A DNA stretch of 64,000 bases from Streptococcus mitis (lineage in GTDB: Bacteria > Bacillota > Bacilli > Lactobacillales > Streptococcaceae): contig CP014326.1 in NCBI GenBank assembly GCA_001560895.1, forward strand, positions 508,001-572,000, read 5' to 3'. The position numbers and the translations under genes were made by a program. This document shows positions 1-9,323 of this stretch, one piece after another. Under the pieces are notes generated by a model. That model did not search any database, had not been told where the DNA came from, and saw only the letters and a list, made by a program, of their open reading frames with translations. The first letter of the stretch is position 1. Each line of letters begins with the position of its first letter.

Positions 1-311
1 AGTCCTATGCTGTTCTCGTTGCCAATCCTAAGACGGATTCTGGGAAAGACCGCATGCGCATCATGACAGAAACCACTAATGGATTTGTCCTTGCGGAGGA
101 AGATTTGAAAATGCGTGGTTCGGGTGAGATTTTTGGAACCAGACAGTCAGGTCTCCCAGAGTTTCAAGTGGCTGATATTATCGAAGATTTTCCGATTTTA
201 GAAGAAGCCAGAAAGGTTGCTAGTTACATTAGTTCGATAGAAGGTTGGCAAGAGGATCCGGAATGGCGCATGATTGCCCTTCATATGGAAAAGAAAGAAC
301 ATTTAGATTAA
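1..311 (+). CDS. recG: ATP-dependent DNA helicase RecG, C-terminal end (partial)
   Basis: This is the last ~103 codons of RecG; the gene starts before the window, and the open frame is already in phase at base 3. RecG is a superfamily 2 helicase that remodels stalled replication forks and Holliday junctions. The visible part holds the end of the second helicase domain (the stretch around TNGFVLAEEDLKMRGSGEIFGTRQSG, a highly conserved RecG block that includes the TRG-like region) and the short C-terminal helical tail ending in KKEHLD. It stops with TAA at 309-311, and a BOX element begins on the next base. The identification rests on the conserved block and on the pneumococcal order recG-axe; the missing N-terminus cannot be assessed. 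Confidence 0.93.
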   Translation, partial: SYAVLVANPKTDSGKDRMRIMTETTNGFVLAEEDLKMRGSGEIFGTRQSGLPEFQVADIIEDFPILEEARKVASYISSIEGWQEDPEWRMIALHMEKKEHLD

Positions 312-416
312 TACTCTTCGAAAATCAAATTTAAACCACGTCAACGTCGCCTTGCCGTACTCAAGTACAGCCTGCGGCTAGTTTCCTAGTTTGCTCTTTG
401 ATTTTCATTGAGTATA
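312..416 (-). repeat. BOX element (boxC-boxA, no boxB)
   Basis: Read on the minus strand, this runs from TACTCAATGAAAATCAAAGA (boxA) through the GCCGCAGGCTG core to a boxC with GGCGACGTTGACGTGG and ends at TTTTCGAAGAGTAT. It is about 105 bp, so it lacks the boxB insert. BOX elements are non-autonomous intergenic repeats of the S. pneumoniae/S. mitis group that fold into hairpins. This copy directly follows the recG stop codon and could act as a transcript 3' structure. Confidence 0.9.
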
Positions 417-434
417 AGCTTTCTCTAAGGAAAA

Positions 435-467
435 CTTAAGCTAGCTTTCAGGTTTGCCCCTTATACT
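435..467 (+). promoter_or_regulatory. Promoter with CiaR-like direct repeat
   Basis: A good -10 hexamer TATACT lies at 462-467. Ten bases upstream of it is CTTAAG (435-440), five bases, then TTTCAG (446-451). This resembles the CiaR half-site pair NTTAAG-N5-WTTAAG with one mismatch in the second half, at the usual distance from the -10. There is no recognisable -35, as expected for an activated promoter. The promoter is reasonably supported; CiaR control is inference. Confidence 0.4.
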
Positions 468-498
468 AGAGTCATCAAAAAGAAACGAGGACTCTCAC

Positions 499-561
499 AT
501 GACAGTAACGATTAAAGTAAATTACCAAACCACTTTCCAAAAGAAAGAAGCAACAAAATAA
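499..561 (+). CDS. Putative 20-residue peptide or small-RNA gene
   Basis: A very short reading frame encodes MTVTIKVNYQTTFQKKEATK, preceded by a ribosome binding site (AAACGAGG, 486-493) about five bases from the ATG. It sits in a self-contained unit with a promoter at 435-467 and a hairpin plus U-tract at 574-602, giving a transcript of roughly 130 bases. The peptide is basic, has no signal sequence and no double-glycine leader, and I do not recognise it. The unit may instead be a regulatory RNA of the csRNA kind, because the upstream motif resembles a CiaR site and the transcript size fits. The unit seems real; which product it makes is open. Confidence 0.4.
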   Translation: MTVTIKVNYQTTFQKKEATK

Positions 562-573
562 GATTGAACAGAG

Positions 574-602
574 AAGAAGGGCAGAAATGCTCTTTTTATT
601 TT
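574..602 (+). terminator. Rho-independent terminator of the small transcript
   Basis: A short stem (AAGGGCA pairing with TGCTCTT, with one G-U) around a GAAA-type loop is followed by TTTTTATTTTTAT. It ends the ~130-base unit that starts near 474. Confidence 0.55.
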
Positions 603-667
603 TATAAAATAATCGGCTATAAATCAAACTTAGTCAAGTGATAAAAAGATATTAGTCTTCCAGTCTA

Positions 668-696
668 TTTACTCTTTGACGGAAGCTTGATATAAT
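668..696 (+). promoter_or_regulatory. Promoter of the hot-dog thioesterase gene
   Basis: TTTACT at 668-673 and a consensus TATAAT at 691-696, separated by 17 bases. A TTGACG at 676-681 is too close to the -10 to serve as the -35. Confidence 0.6.
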
Positions 697-727
697 GACC
701 CCATCTGAATAAGGAGGAGTGAAAAGA

Positions 728-1210
728 ATGTTAGAAACAAGAACGATTGCTATCCAGGATAAGTATGGAGAACGCTTCCAGCACTGTTGGGGTTGCGGCC
801 CAAAGAATGATTTGGGATTGCATTTGAAAACTTATCCAAGTGTAGAGGGTACAAGCTGTATTAGCCGTATTAAGGTAGACCAGCAGTATACTGGCGGAGT
901 TCCATCAAATGTCTTTGGAGGAATGATAGCGACTATTTTTGATTGTCATGGAACAGCGTCCGCTGCATGGTTTGCTCACCATCAAAAAGGGTTGGAATTG
1001 ACGGACGAAACAGTTATCGGTCGCTTCATCACAGCTCATTTAGAAGTTGATTATCTTAGCCCAACCCCAATTAACGATGAAATTGTCGTCATTTCTACTC
1101 TGGAGGAATTAGGGGAAAGGAAGGCAATTATTTCTATGGAAATGTCAGTGGCGGGTAAAGTGCGTGCAAGAGCTAAAATGGTTGCTGTAGCTGTGAAGGA
1201 TCATATGTAA
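728..1210 (+). CDS. PaaI-like hot-dog fold thioesterase
   Basis: A 160-residue single-domain protein of the hot-dog (PaaI/YiiD-like) acyl-CoA thioesterase family. Near the N-terminus it has the CWGCGPKNDLGLHLK block, typical of the subgroup that opens with a CxxCG-N-GL motif. The helix-capping stretch GGMIATIFDCHGTASA carries the Asp expected at the active site. The core then ends in AHLEVDYLSPTPIN and a beta-rich tail. I start at ATG 728 because AAGGAGG at 711-717 is 10 bases upstream; the in-frame GTG at 719 is too close to it. The gene is monocistronic, with its own promoter and a BOX element downstream. The acyl substrate cannot be told from the sequence. Confidence 0.8.
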   Translation: MLETRTIAIQDKYGERFQHCWGCGPKNDLGLHLKTYPSVEGTSCISRIKVDQQYTGGVPSNVFGGMIATIFDCHGTASAAWFAHHQKGLELTDETVIGRFITAHLEVDYLSPTPINDEIVVISTLEELGERKAIISMEMSVAGKVRARAKMVAVAVKDHM

Positions 1211-1284
1211 AACTGGTACTAGAAGTTTAAGATTACCTTCAGATGATAGGTTTGAAGGAGGAGAAGCTAAATTCACTTTCTATT

Positions 1285-1437
1285 TATACTTAATGAAAAT
1301 CAAAGAGTAAATTAGGAAATTAGCCGTAGGTTGCTCAAAGCACTACTTTGAGGTTGTAGATAAGACTGACCAAGTCAGTTACATATATAATCCAAGGCGA
1401 CGTTGACGTGGGTTGAAGAGATTTTCGAAGAGTATTA
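1285..1437 (+). repeat. BOX element (boxA-boxB-boxC)
   Basis: A plus-strand BOX of about 153 bp: boxA starts TATACTTAATGAAAATCAAA, a boxB insert includes the dyad GACTGACCAAGTCAGT, and boxC (GGCGACGTTGACGTGG) ends in TTTTCGAAGAGTATTA. It lies between the thioesterase and esterase genes and fills most of this intergenic stretch. Confidence 0.92.
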
Positions 1438-1506
1438 CCCTTCTTTCTTGAATTGCTTTTCTAGATATGCTACAGTTATGGTAGCGATTACAAAAAGGAG
1501 CATGTT

Positions 1507-2487
1507 ATGAAAAATCTAGCTTTGTTAAAAGAAATCAAGACTTATAGAGGGCGAGATGAGGTTCCAGAAGACTTTGATGCTTTCTGGGATGGGGAAGTGA
1601 AAAAAGTTTCAACTCTTCCAGCCTACCAGTTGGAGGAAAGAGATTTCTGCATTCCTCAAGTCAAGTGCTATGAGTTAACATTTGAAGGAACCAATGAAGG
1701 TAAGGTCTATGCGCGCGTCGTTCTTCCAAAGAGTGAGGAGAAGGTTCCGATAATCTTCCATTTCCATGGTTATATGGGACGTGGCTGGGACTGGGCTGAC
1801 ATGCTGGCCTATACCGTGTCTGGTTACGGTGTTGTCTCCATGGATGTGCGGGGCCAGTCAGGTTACTCGCAAGACGGTTTGCGTTCTCTTCTTGGAAATA
1901 CCGTTAAGGGGCATATCATCCGTGGTGCTGTGGAAGGTCGGGAGCATCTCTTTTATAAGGATGTTTATCTGGATATTTACCAGTTGATTGAGATTATTGC
2001 CAGTCTGCCACAGGTAGATGAGAAGCGTCTTTCTAGCTATGGTGCCTCACAAGGTGGCGCTCTAGCCTTGGTTGCAGCAGCGCTTAATCCTCGAATTCAG
2101 AAAACAGTTGCCATCTATCCCTTCTTGTCAGACTTTAGACGAGTGCTTGAGATTGGTAATACTAGCGAGGCTTACGACGAACTGTTCCGTTATTTCAAGT
2201 TCCATGATCCCTTCCATGAAACTGAGGAGGAAATCATGGCTACCCTTGCCTATATCGATGTGAAAAATCTTGCTCATCGTATCAAGGGTAAGGTCAAGAT
2301 GATTACGGGCTTGGACGACGATGTTTGCTATCCTATTACCCAGTTTGCGATATACAACCGTCTCACCTGCGATAAGGCCTATCGCATTATGCCTGAGTAT
2401 GCCCACGAAGCCATGAATGTCTTTGTCAATGACCAAGTCTACAACTGGCTATGTGGTAGTGAGATTCCTTTTAAATATGTGAAGTGA
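1507..2487 (+). CDS. axe1: Acetyl xylan esterase/cephalosporin-C deacetylase family esterase
   Basis: A 326-residue alpha/beta hydrolase of carbohydrate esterase family 7 (AXE1), which removes acetyl groups from sugars and cephalosporin C. Visible features are the HFHGYMGRGWDW oxyanion region (~86-96), the nucleophile Ser181 in SYGASQGG, an acidic residue at ~270-272 in GLDDDVCYP, and His300 in YAHEAMN. These are the family's triad at the usual spacing, and the length is normal. There is no signal peptide, so the enzyme acts on imported substrate. RBS AAAAAGGAG lies upstream of ATG 1507. The corresponding pneumococcal gene borders the sialic acid locus. De-O-acetylation of imported glycans is a plausible role, but that is inference. 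Confidence 0.88.
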   Translation: MKNLALLKEIKTYRGRDEVPEDFDAFWDGEVKKVSTLPAYQLEERDFCIPQVKCYELTFEGTNEGKVYARVVLPKSEEKVPIIFHFHGYMGRGWDWADMLAYTVSGYGVVSMDVRGQSGYSQDGLRSLLGNTVKGHIIRGAVEGREHLFYKDVYLDIYQLIEIIASLPQVDEKRLSSYGASQGGALALVAAALNPRIQKTVAIYPFLSDFRRVLEIGNTSEAYDELFRYFKFHDPFHETEEEIMATLAYIDVKNLAHRIKGKVKMITGLDDDVCYPITQFAIYNRLTCDKAYRIMPEYAHEAMNVFVNDQVYNWLCGSEIPFKYVK

Positions 2488-2494
2488 TGAATGA

Positions 2495-2517
2495 GAGAGC
2501 CTAGTAGCTCTCTTTTT
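2495..2517 (+). terminator. Terminator of the esterase gene
   Basis: A perfect stem GAGAGC/GCTCTC with loop CTAGTA is followed by TTTTT, starting eight bases after the stop codon. Confidence 0.9.
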
Positions 2518-2568
2518 GTACAGAGTCTAGTCAGCAAATATTCTAGTTCACATATACTTTGAAATTCA

Positions 2569-2680
2569 TACTCTTCGAAAATCTCTTCAAACCACGTCAG
2601 CTTTATCTGCAAGCTCAAAACAGTGTCTTGAGCAGCCTTCGTCTAGCTTCCTAGTTTGCTTTTTGATTTTTATTTAGTAT
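2569..2680 (-). repeat. BOX element (boxC-boxA)
   Basis: A minus-strand BOX beginning at TACTCTTCGAAAATCTCTTC and ending near TTTGATTTTTATTTAGTAT. The internal stretch includes CTCAAAACAGTGTCTTGAG, a boxB-like hairpin remnant. The remaining ~370 bases up to the protease gene are AT-rich and hold one promoter but no gene. Confidence 0.88.
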
Positions 2681-2752
2681 GAATTTTTTTCTTGACCTTG
2701 GTGTAAAACAATTCATTTTGCTATCTAGTTTGGTATAAGTTCTTTCAAGACA

Positions 2753-2782
2753 TTGGAAAGCGTCTGTAAAATGTGTTATAAT
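2753..2782 (+). promoter_or_regulatory. Promoter upstream of the serine protease gene, with a weak cre-like overlap
   Basis: TTGGAA (2753-2758), 18 bases, then TATAAT (2777-2782). The -35 lies within ATTGGAAAGCGTCTGTA, a degenerate match to a CcpA cre box, in the same position as the much better cre at the nanE promoter. The 5' leader to the ATG at 3052 would be about 260 bases long. The promoter is likely; the cre assignment is weak. Confidence 0.5.
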
Positions 2783-3051
2783 TTATAAGAAAATATACAG
2801 TTTGGCTACAAATGAACATTTATATATAAGTTTATGTATAAGATGGTTTTCTCATTAGGATAATATCTTGTAAAAACGATATTCCTGTAGATACAGTACT
2901 TAAATAGCATTTGTAAAGTAGCAAAATAGTCCATGTCTATTTTTATTGTAAGAATCAAAGTAGAGAGTGTTATGCTAATGAAAACTGTAATATTTTATTT
3001 TTTAGAATTTACTTGGATAAATTAACTTTGAAAGTTAAAGTGAGGTAATGT

Positions 3052-6000
3052 ATGTTTGTATGTTTAAAGGGTTTAGGGAAATTTCGTAAATCCAAAGCTT
3101 ATGGTTTGGTTGGTTGTTTGACACTATCAGCGGTGATTGGCTTAGCTGCACCAGAGTTACCAGTTATTGGTGGTGGGGTTGTTTCTGCTGATGTCATTCA
3201 AGGCGGTAGCGATATTCACGATGTGGACGTTCATAGCAAGTCTGCGGAAGGTGTTGCTATGACTTATACCACTTATGATAGCGGAACAAGTGGAAAACAA
3301 ACTGCATCAGGTAGCGGTGTCTTTGTAGCGCCGAATGTGATGGTAACAGTGGCGCATAACTACTATGATAAAAACCAAGAGGATAAGTCTGCAGTATTGC
3401 GTGGTGGGGAGTCTGCTCGTAGTTATGTCGTGATGAACTCAGAAACAGAGAAGAGTAATAAAGTACCTACTTCAGGGGTATCAGAAGCTCTTGAAAAAGA
3501 CTCTATTCACTTGTATAACGGCAAAGACTTTGGTAAAGACTATAGCAACGACTTAGCAGTAGTGGTAACTAAAAAGCCTGTAGAAGCTATGACAGGGGGA
3601 GAAGACTCCCCAAGAGAGTTGAGTGATAAAGAGGTTTCTACTGGTGATAAAATCACTATGGTCGGATATCCCAATGATTTTTCTACTCCAAATTTAAGTA
3701 AAGAAAATAAAGCTCGCTTGAAAGACGGTAAGGCTTATTCAGTCTCAACAACTGTGAGCAGTGTCAATAAAGAGAGTGGTGCAGTCACTTATCACTCCTC
3801 AGCTTTAGGAGGTTTTTCGGGTGCTCCTTTGTTTAATGATAAGGGAGAGGTAGTCGGTATCCACCAGCACGGAACAAATACTTCAAACGCTCCTGAGAGT
3901 GAGCGTATTGGGGGTGGTACGATTTTTACGGACAAGCACAGAACTTGGATTCGTTCTATGATTGATAAATATGGTATAAAGGGTTGGTATATAGATGGTG
4001 CAAACCGTTACTACTATGATGAAAATCATATAGCTTTAAAAGATGTAGAGTCTGAGATTGATGGTGCTTTGTATAGTTTTGATGAAAAAGGTCGAGCTAC
4101 TTTAGTAAAAGGTGAAGAAAAAGGTCGTGTTCTACTTCGAGTGGAAGATACTAAAGGAACTCGTTTGATTTCAGATAAGGTTGTTCAGGAAGGTTCTGTT
4201 GGAAGTGGCTTGAATTTTCATTTAAGACAAAATCCAGACTTCAAACAGTTAATAGCAACTTCCCCAACAGCTAAAGTGGTATCCTATAACGGAGTGCCAA
4301 TTAACAAACTAGCAAGTGATACTACTTGGTCTGATGACTATGTCAGTAAGTTAGCTTTAGGAGATACAATTATAAGAGCGGTAGTAGATTCGGTAACTCC
4401 TCCATCAACGTCTTCTTCGGATTTTGCAAGAACTGAAGTTGGTAAAGTCGATTTGAGTGGTAAATCGAACTTACCTGTACCTAGTAAAGAGGTGTTACAA
4501 GCTCCGAATGGCTCAGAAAATTTCTATGCTACAACGCACATTCAAACGCCAGATGGGTCGGGGTCAGGTACTTTAATTGCACCCAATTTGGTGTTAACAG
4601 TCGCTCATAATTTCTTAACAGTTAAAGGTTCTGAAGTAATTACTAAATCTGGTCGTACCAATACAGTGTATAAAGCAACTTTACCGAATGGGTTGTCTGT
4701 GAATTTTTCAGATGATGATATTGTTTATTGGAATAAGAAAGATTCAGTATTTGGATTTAAAAATGACTTAGCTTTGGTTCGGTTAAAAGAAGCAGTAAAA
4801 GGAGTAACTCCTGTAGAGGTTGTAAAACAATCTTCGAAAGTTGCAGAGGGGGATTCAGTTTCGGTCTATGGTTTTCCAGATAACAAGCTAAGTCCAGTTT
4901 TAGATAGCAAAGTAGTAGGAACTACAGACTTCGGTTCTGGAATAGAGGGAATTAGCTATGGAGGTACGAAACCTGGAGCGTCTGGTGGTGGTCTTTATAA
5001 TGATAAAGGTGCTTTAATTGGAGTTCACCAAAATGGTGTTGTAGGAAGCCGTAGTGGTGGTTTGGTTTTATCAAAAGAGCAGCTGGATTGGGTTCGTTCT
5101 TATATTGAGGGTCAACCAAAAGATCCTGTCTATGTGGAAGATAAAGAAGTGGAACCTTCTAAGAAGGATTCGGATAAGGATTTAGCTGGGAAATTAGATC
5201 CAAAAAAAGATAGTGGAAAAGAAGATTCTGGTATTTTAGGTACATCTGGTGACTTTGCAGCTCCGACAGTCGCTAAGCCAGAGTTTAAAGGTGGAGTTCC
5301 TTTCACTGAATCTCCTATACTGGAAATCCCAGAGTATATGGGTGTATTATCAACCTCAGGAGAAGAATCGGCCCCAACAGTTGAACAGCATGACTTTACA
5401 GGAGGAGTTAACGGAGGCGACTCACTTGTTACAGAAGTTCCAGAGTATAGTGGTATTATATCCACATTAGGTGATTCTCCAGCTCCGACAGTCGCTAAGC
5501 CAGAGTTTAAAGGTGGCGTGAATGGGGGCGACTCACTTGTTACAGAAGTTCCAGAGTATAGCGGTATTATATCCACATTAGGTGATTCTCCAGCTCCTAC
5601 AGTCGCTAAGCCAGAGTTTAAAGGCGGAGTGAATGGAGGCGACTCACTTGTTACAGAAGTTCCAGAGTATAGTGGTATTATATCCACATTAGGTGATTCT
5701 CCAGCTCCTACAGTCGCTAAGCCAGAGTTTAAAGGTGGCGTGAATGGGGGCGACTCACTTGTTACAGAAGTTCCAGAGTATAGCGGTATTATATCCACAT
5801 TAGGTGATTCTCCAGCTCCTACAGTCGTTAAGCCAGAGTTTACAGGTGGCGTGAATGGAGGCGACTCACTTGTTACAGAAGTTCCAGAGTATAGTGGTAT
5901 TATATCCACATTAGGAGATTCTCCAGCTCCGACAGTCGCTAAGCCAGAGTTTACAGGTGGCGTGAATGGAGGCGACTCACTTGTTGCAGAAGTTCCAGAG

Positions 6001-6873
6001 TACAGAGGCTTCCTATCCACATTAGGTAATTCTCCAGCTCCTACAGTCGCTAAGCCAGAGTTTACAGGTGGCGTGAATGGTGCGGATGCTGAGATTCATC
6101 ACCTTCCAGACTTCACAGGCGGAGTGAATGCAGTAACTAGTGTTGTGTATGATGTAGAAAATTATACAGAAGTATTATCTACAGCAGGAGAAGGAAGCTC
6201 AGTAGTGAAATCTACTGATAAACAAGTAAATAATAAAGACAGTAAGGATGAAGCAGAAACTAAGCACGTTATCACAGGAATTGCTAGTTCACAACGTATT
6301 TTAAAAAATGAAACAGGAAGTATTCAAATTCAAGCTTCAGAAGAAGTATTGAAAAATGTGATAGGTATTCAAATTCAAGAAATTCAAGTTAGTGATTTAA
6401 GTTCATTAAACTACAAAGCATTTGATATCAAATTGAAGGATGTAAATGGCAGATATGTTAAACCTGAAGGAAAAGTCCTTGTTACTTTTGCTACAGATCA
6501 GTCCGTTGAGAATGTTTATGCTGTAGATCCAGAAGGAAAACTACACACTATTGAATTCGAACAAAAAGATGGAAAGATTATTTTTGAGACTAATAATTCT
6601 AGTATTTATGCGATGACTTTCCGACACTCCATTGACAATCCACTATTTAAAAATCCTACAGAAGATAACAAGGCTGAGGAAGTTTCACTGTCGCCTAAAT
6701 TGTTATCAACAAATGAAAACTCTGAATCTAATCGATTAGAGAATAAAGTAAGTAATAACGAACAGTCTATGTTACCAAATACAGGTGAGTCTGCCTCATC
6801 ACTAACAATCTTATTTGGTTTTGTAGGAGTGTTCCTTGGAGCAATGATTTCTTATAAACGAAAAGACAGTTAA
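3052..6873 (+). CDS. LPXTG-anchored surface protein with two trypsin-like serine protease domains
   Basis: A 1273-residue wall-anchored protein. The N-terminus has a KxYxxGK/YSIRK-like export signal (FRKSKAYGLVG followed by a hydrophobic run to about residue 40). Protease domain 1 (~45-300) carries His102 (TVAHN), Asp167 (NDLA) and Ser256 (GFSGAPLF). A single choline-binding-like repeat (GWYIDGANRYYYDENH, ~311-327, continuing to ~354) and an unassigned beta-rich module follow. Protease domain 2 (~465-690) carries His519 (TVAHN), Asp572 (NDLALV) and Ser644 (GASGGGL). Then come a Lys/Asp-rich linker, 37-residue repeats, a folded stalk (~1075-1190) and LPNTG at 1241-1245 with a membrane segment and KRKDS tail. 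Both triads look intact (V8/S1B type). A weak RBS (GAGG) precedes the ATG. The gene sits where pneumococci usually carry the sialidase gene nanA. The substrate is unknown; host proteins or mucin are guesses. Confidence 0.85.
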   Translation: MFVCLKGLGKFRKSKAYGLVGCLTLSAVIGLAAPELPVIGGGVVSADVIQGGSDIHDVDVHSKSAEGVAMTYTTYDSGTSGKQTASGSGVFVAPNVMVTVAHNYYDKNQEDKSAVLRGGESARSYVVMNSETEKSNKVPTSGVSEALEKDSIHLYNGKDFGKDYSNDLAVVVTKKPVEAMTGGEDSPRELSDKEVSTGDKITMVGYPNDFSTPNLSKENKARLKDGKAYSVSTTVSSVNKESGAVTYHSSALGGFSGAPLFNDKGEVVGIHQHGTNTSNAPESERIGGGTIFTDKHRTWIRSMIDKYGIKGWYIDGANRYYYDENHIALKDVESEIDGALYSFDEKGRATLVKGEEKGRVLLRVEDTKGTRLISDKVVQEGSVGSGLNFHLRQNPDFKQLIATSPTAKVVSYNGVPINKLASDTTWSDDYVSKLALGDTIIRAVVDSVTPPSTSSSDFARTEVGKVDLSGKSNLPVPSKEVLQAPNGSENFYATTHIQTPDGSGSGTLIAPNLVLTVAHNFLTVKGSEVITKSGRTNTVYKATLPNGLSVNFSDDDIVYWNKKDSVFGFKNDLALVRLKEAVKGVTPVEVVKQSSKVAEGDSVSVYGFPDNKLSPVLDSKVVGTTDFGSGIEGISYGGTKPGASGGGLYNDKGALIGVHQNGVVGSRSGGLVLSKEQLDWVRSYIEGQPKDPVYVEDKEVEPSKKDSDKDLAGKLDPKKDSGKEDSGILGTSGDFAAPTVAKPEFKGGVPFTESPILEIPEYMGVLSTSGEESAPTVEQHDFTGGVNGGDSLVTEVPEYSGIISTLGDSPAPTVAKPEFKGGVNGGDSLVTEVPEYSGIISTLGDSPAPTVAKPEFKGGVNGGDSLVTEVPEYSGIISTLGDSPAPTVAKPEFKGGVNGGDSLVTEVPEYSGIISTLGDSPAPTVVKPEFTGGVNGGDSLVTEVPEYSGIISTLGDSPAPTVAKPEFTGGVNGGDSLVAEVPEYRGFLSTLGNSPAPTVAKPEFTGGVNGADAEIHHLPDFTGGVNAVTSVVYDVENYTEVLSTAGEGSSVVKSTDKQVNNKDSKDEAETKHVITGIASSQRILKNETGSIQIQASEEVLKNVIGIQIQEIQVSDLSSLNYKAFDIKLKDVNGRYVKPEGKVLVTFATDQSVENVYAVDPEGKLHTIEFEQKDGKIIFETNNSSIYAMTFRHSIDNPLFKNPTEDNKAEEVSLSPKLLSTNENSESNRLENKVSNNEQSMLPNTGESASSLTILFGFVGVFLGAMISYKRKDS
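5290..6066 (+). repeat. Seven tandem 111-bp repeats within the protease gene
   Basis: Units start at 5290, 5401, 5512, 5623, 5734, 5845 and 5956, each exactly 111 bp (37 residues, core VPEYSGIISTLGDSPAPTV, then KPEF and GGVNGGDS). The first unit is diverged, the next ones are nearly identical, and a degenerate partial unit follows at 6067. The near-identity implies recent expansion or homogenisation, so copy number should vary between strains. The repeats also leave a long but spurious open frame on the opposite strand. Confidence 0.95.
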
Positions 6874-6914
6874 TTTGTCTTCAGTTGTTCTTTGAACTTT
6901 TATGTTAATCTAAA

Positions 6915-6966
6915 ATAAACCAGTCTGGAGTCCTGTAAAAAGATGGGAATTCTAGACTGGTTTTAT
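6915..6966 (+). terminator. Terminator of the protease gene
   Basis: A long stem, with AAACCAGTCTGGAGTCC pairing imperfectly with the later GGGAATTCTAGACTGGTTTT, is followed by a T-rich tail. Confidence 0.85.
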
Positions 6967-7028
6967 TGGTATAGAAGTTTATAATAAGATTCGTAATTTT
7001 GAGTAATAGGTACGGATATTTATGTTAT

Positions 7029-7044
7029 CTGAAACTACTTTCAG
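7029..7044. promoter_or_regulatory. Operator-like dyad upstream of nanE (putative NanR site)
   Basis: CTGAAACTACTTTCAG is a perfect inverted repeat (CTGAAA/TTTCAG, 4-base spacer). The same 15 bases recur at 12703 in front of the second sialic acid operon, at nearly the same distance from the -35 (55 and 56 bases). The RpiR-family regulator encoded at 15466-16317 is the obvious candidate to bind it; that link is inference. Confidence 0.6.
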
Positions 7045-7099
7045 AAACAGCTGTTCTATAAAATACTTTTGAAACTGAAATCTATTCTATGACAAAGTA

Positions 7100-7128
7100 T
7101 TGAAAGCGCTTTAAAAATAGTATATAAT
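7100..7128 (+). promoter_or_regulatory. nanE promoter overlapped by a cre box
   Basis: TTGAAA (7100-7105), 17 bases, TATAAT (7123-7128). The -35 is the left part of TTGAAAGCGCTTTA, a close match to the CcpA cre consensus, so catabolite repression by preferred sugars is expected. The upstream dyad at 7029-7044 adds a likely sialic-acid-responsive input. Confidence 0.75.
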
Positions 7129-7163
7129 TGTCTCATAAGAAAAAAGGAAAAGGAGGAAAAAGG

Positions 7164-7862
7164 ATGCCACAGATTACTAAAGAAGCCTTGATTGCACAAA
7201 TCAAAGATGGAATCATTGTTTCTTGTCAGGCCCTTCCTCACGAACCGCTTTATACAGAAGCGGGAGGAGTCATCCCCTTGCTGGTCAAAGCGGCTGAGCA
7301 AGGTGGAGCAGTCGGTATTCGAGCCAATAGTGTTCGTGATATCAAGGAAATTAAAGAGGTTACAAAACTTCCGATTATAGGGATTATCAAACGAGATTAT
7401 CCACCTCAAGAACCCTTCATCACTGCTACTATGAAAGAAGTTGATGAATTAGCAGAACTAGATATTGAAGTGATTGCTCTAGACTGTACTAAACGCGAAC
7501 GCTACGATGGTTTGGAGATTCAGGAGTTTATCCGTCAGGTTAAGGAAAAATATCCTAACCAGCTCTTGATGGCTGATACTAGTACCTTCGAAGAAGGGTT
7601 AGCAGCCGTAGAAGCAGGAATTGACTTCGTTGGAACAACCTTATCAGGTTACACATCTTACAGTCCAAAGGTAGACGGTCCAGATTTTGAACTAATCAAG
7701 AAGTTCTGTGATGCGGGTGTAGATGTTATCGCTGAAGGGAAAATTCATACACCAGAACAAGCCAAACAAATCCTAGGATATGGAGTGCGAGGTATTGTTG
7801 TTGGTGGCGCTATTACTAGACCAAAAGAGATTACAGAACGCTTTGTTGCTGGTCTTAAATAA
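7164..7862 (+). CDS. nanE: N-acetylmannosamine-6-phosphate 2-epimerase
   Basis: A 232-residue TIM-barrel enzyme converting ManNAc-6-phosphate to GlcNAc-6-phosphate in sialic acid catabolism. Family hallmarks are [11 protein letters not shown] near the N-terminus, AVGIRANSV, the catalytic-Lys strand [11 protein letters not shown] (Lys76), [17 protein letters not shown], and the [12 protein letters not shown] strand with the conserved Glu. I start at ATG 7164, which has AGGAGG at 7151-7156; an upstream in-frame TTG would cover that RBS. It is the first gene of an operon running into the transporter genes without an intervening terminator. Confidence 0.95.
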   Translation: MPQITKEALIAQIKDGIIVSCQALPHEPLYTEAGGVIPLLVKAAEQGGAVGIRANSVRDIKEIKEVTKLPIIGIIKRDYPPQEPFITATMKEVDELAELDIEVIALDCTKRERYDGLEIQEFIRQVKEKYPNQLLMADTSTFEEGLAAVEAGIDFVGTTLSGYTSYSPKVDGPDFELIKKFCDAGVDVIAEGKIHTPEQAKQILGYGVRGIVVGGAITRPKEITERFVAGLK

Positions 7863-7909
7863 CACAATCTCAAAATAGAGGAGAGTGGTGGAAGCGTCGG
7901 ATAAAATGA

Positions 7910-9304
<1,395 letters not shown>

Positions 9305-9323
9305 ACCCTAAACTAGATGTTGT

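Noticed and set aside
676..681. TTGACG as -35 of the thioesterase promoter
   Set aside because: Only nine bases separate it from the TATAAT at 691; TTTACT at 668 has the correct 17-base spacing.
312..1437. Possible CRISPR array or insertion sequence ends
   Set aside because: The repeated sequences are BOX modules: they are single, dispersed and lack regular spacers, transposase or target duplications. No CRISPR, tRNA or rRNA was found by reading the window.
5130..6020. A 296-codon open frame on the minus strand opposite the protease gene
   Set aside because: It exists only because the 111-bp repeats keep the reverse frame free of stops; no RBS and a low-complexity translation.
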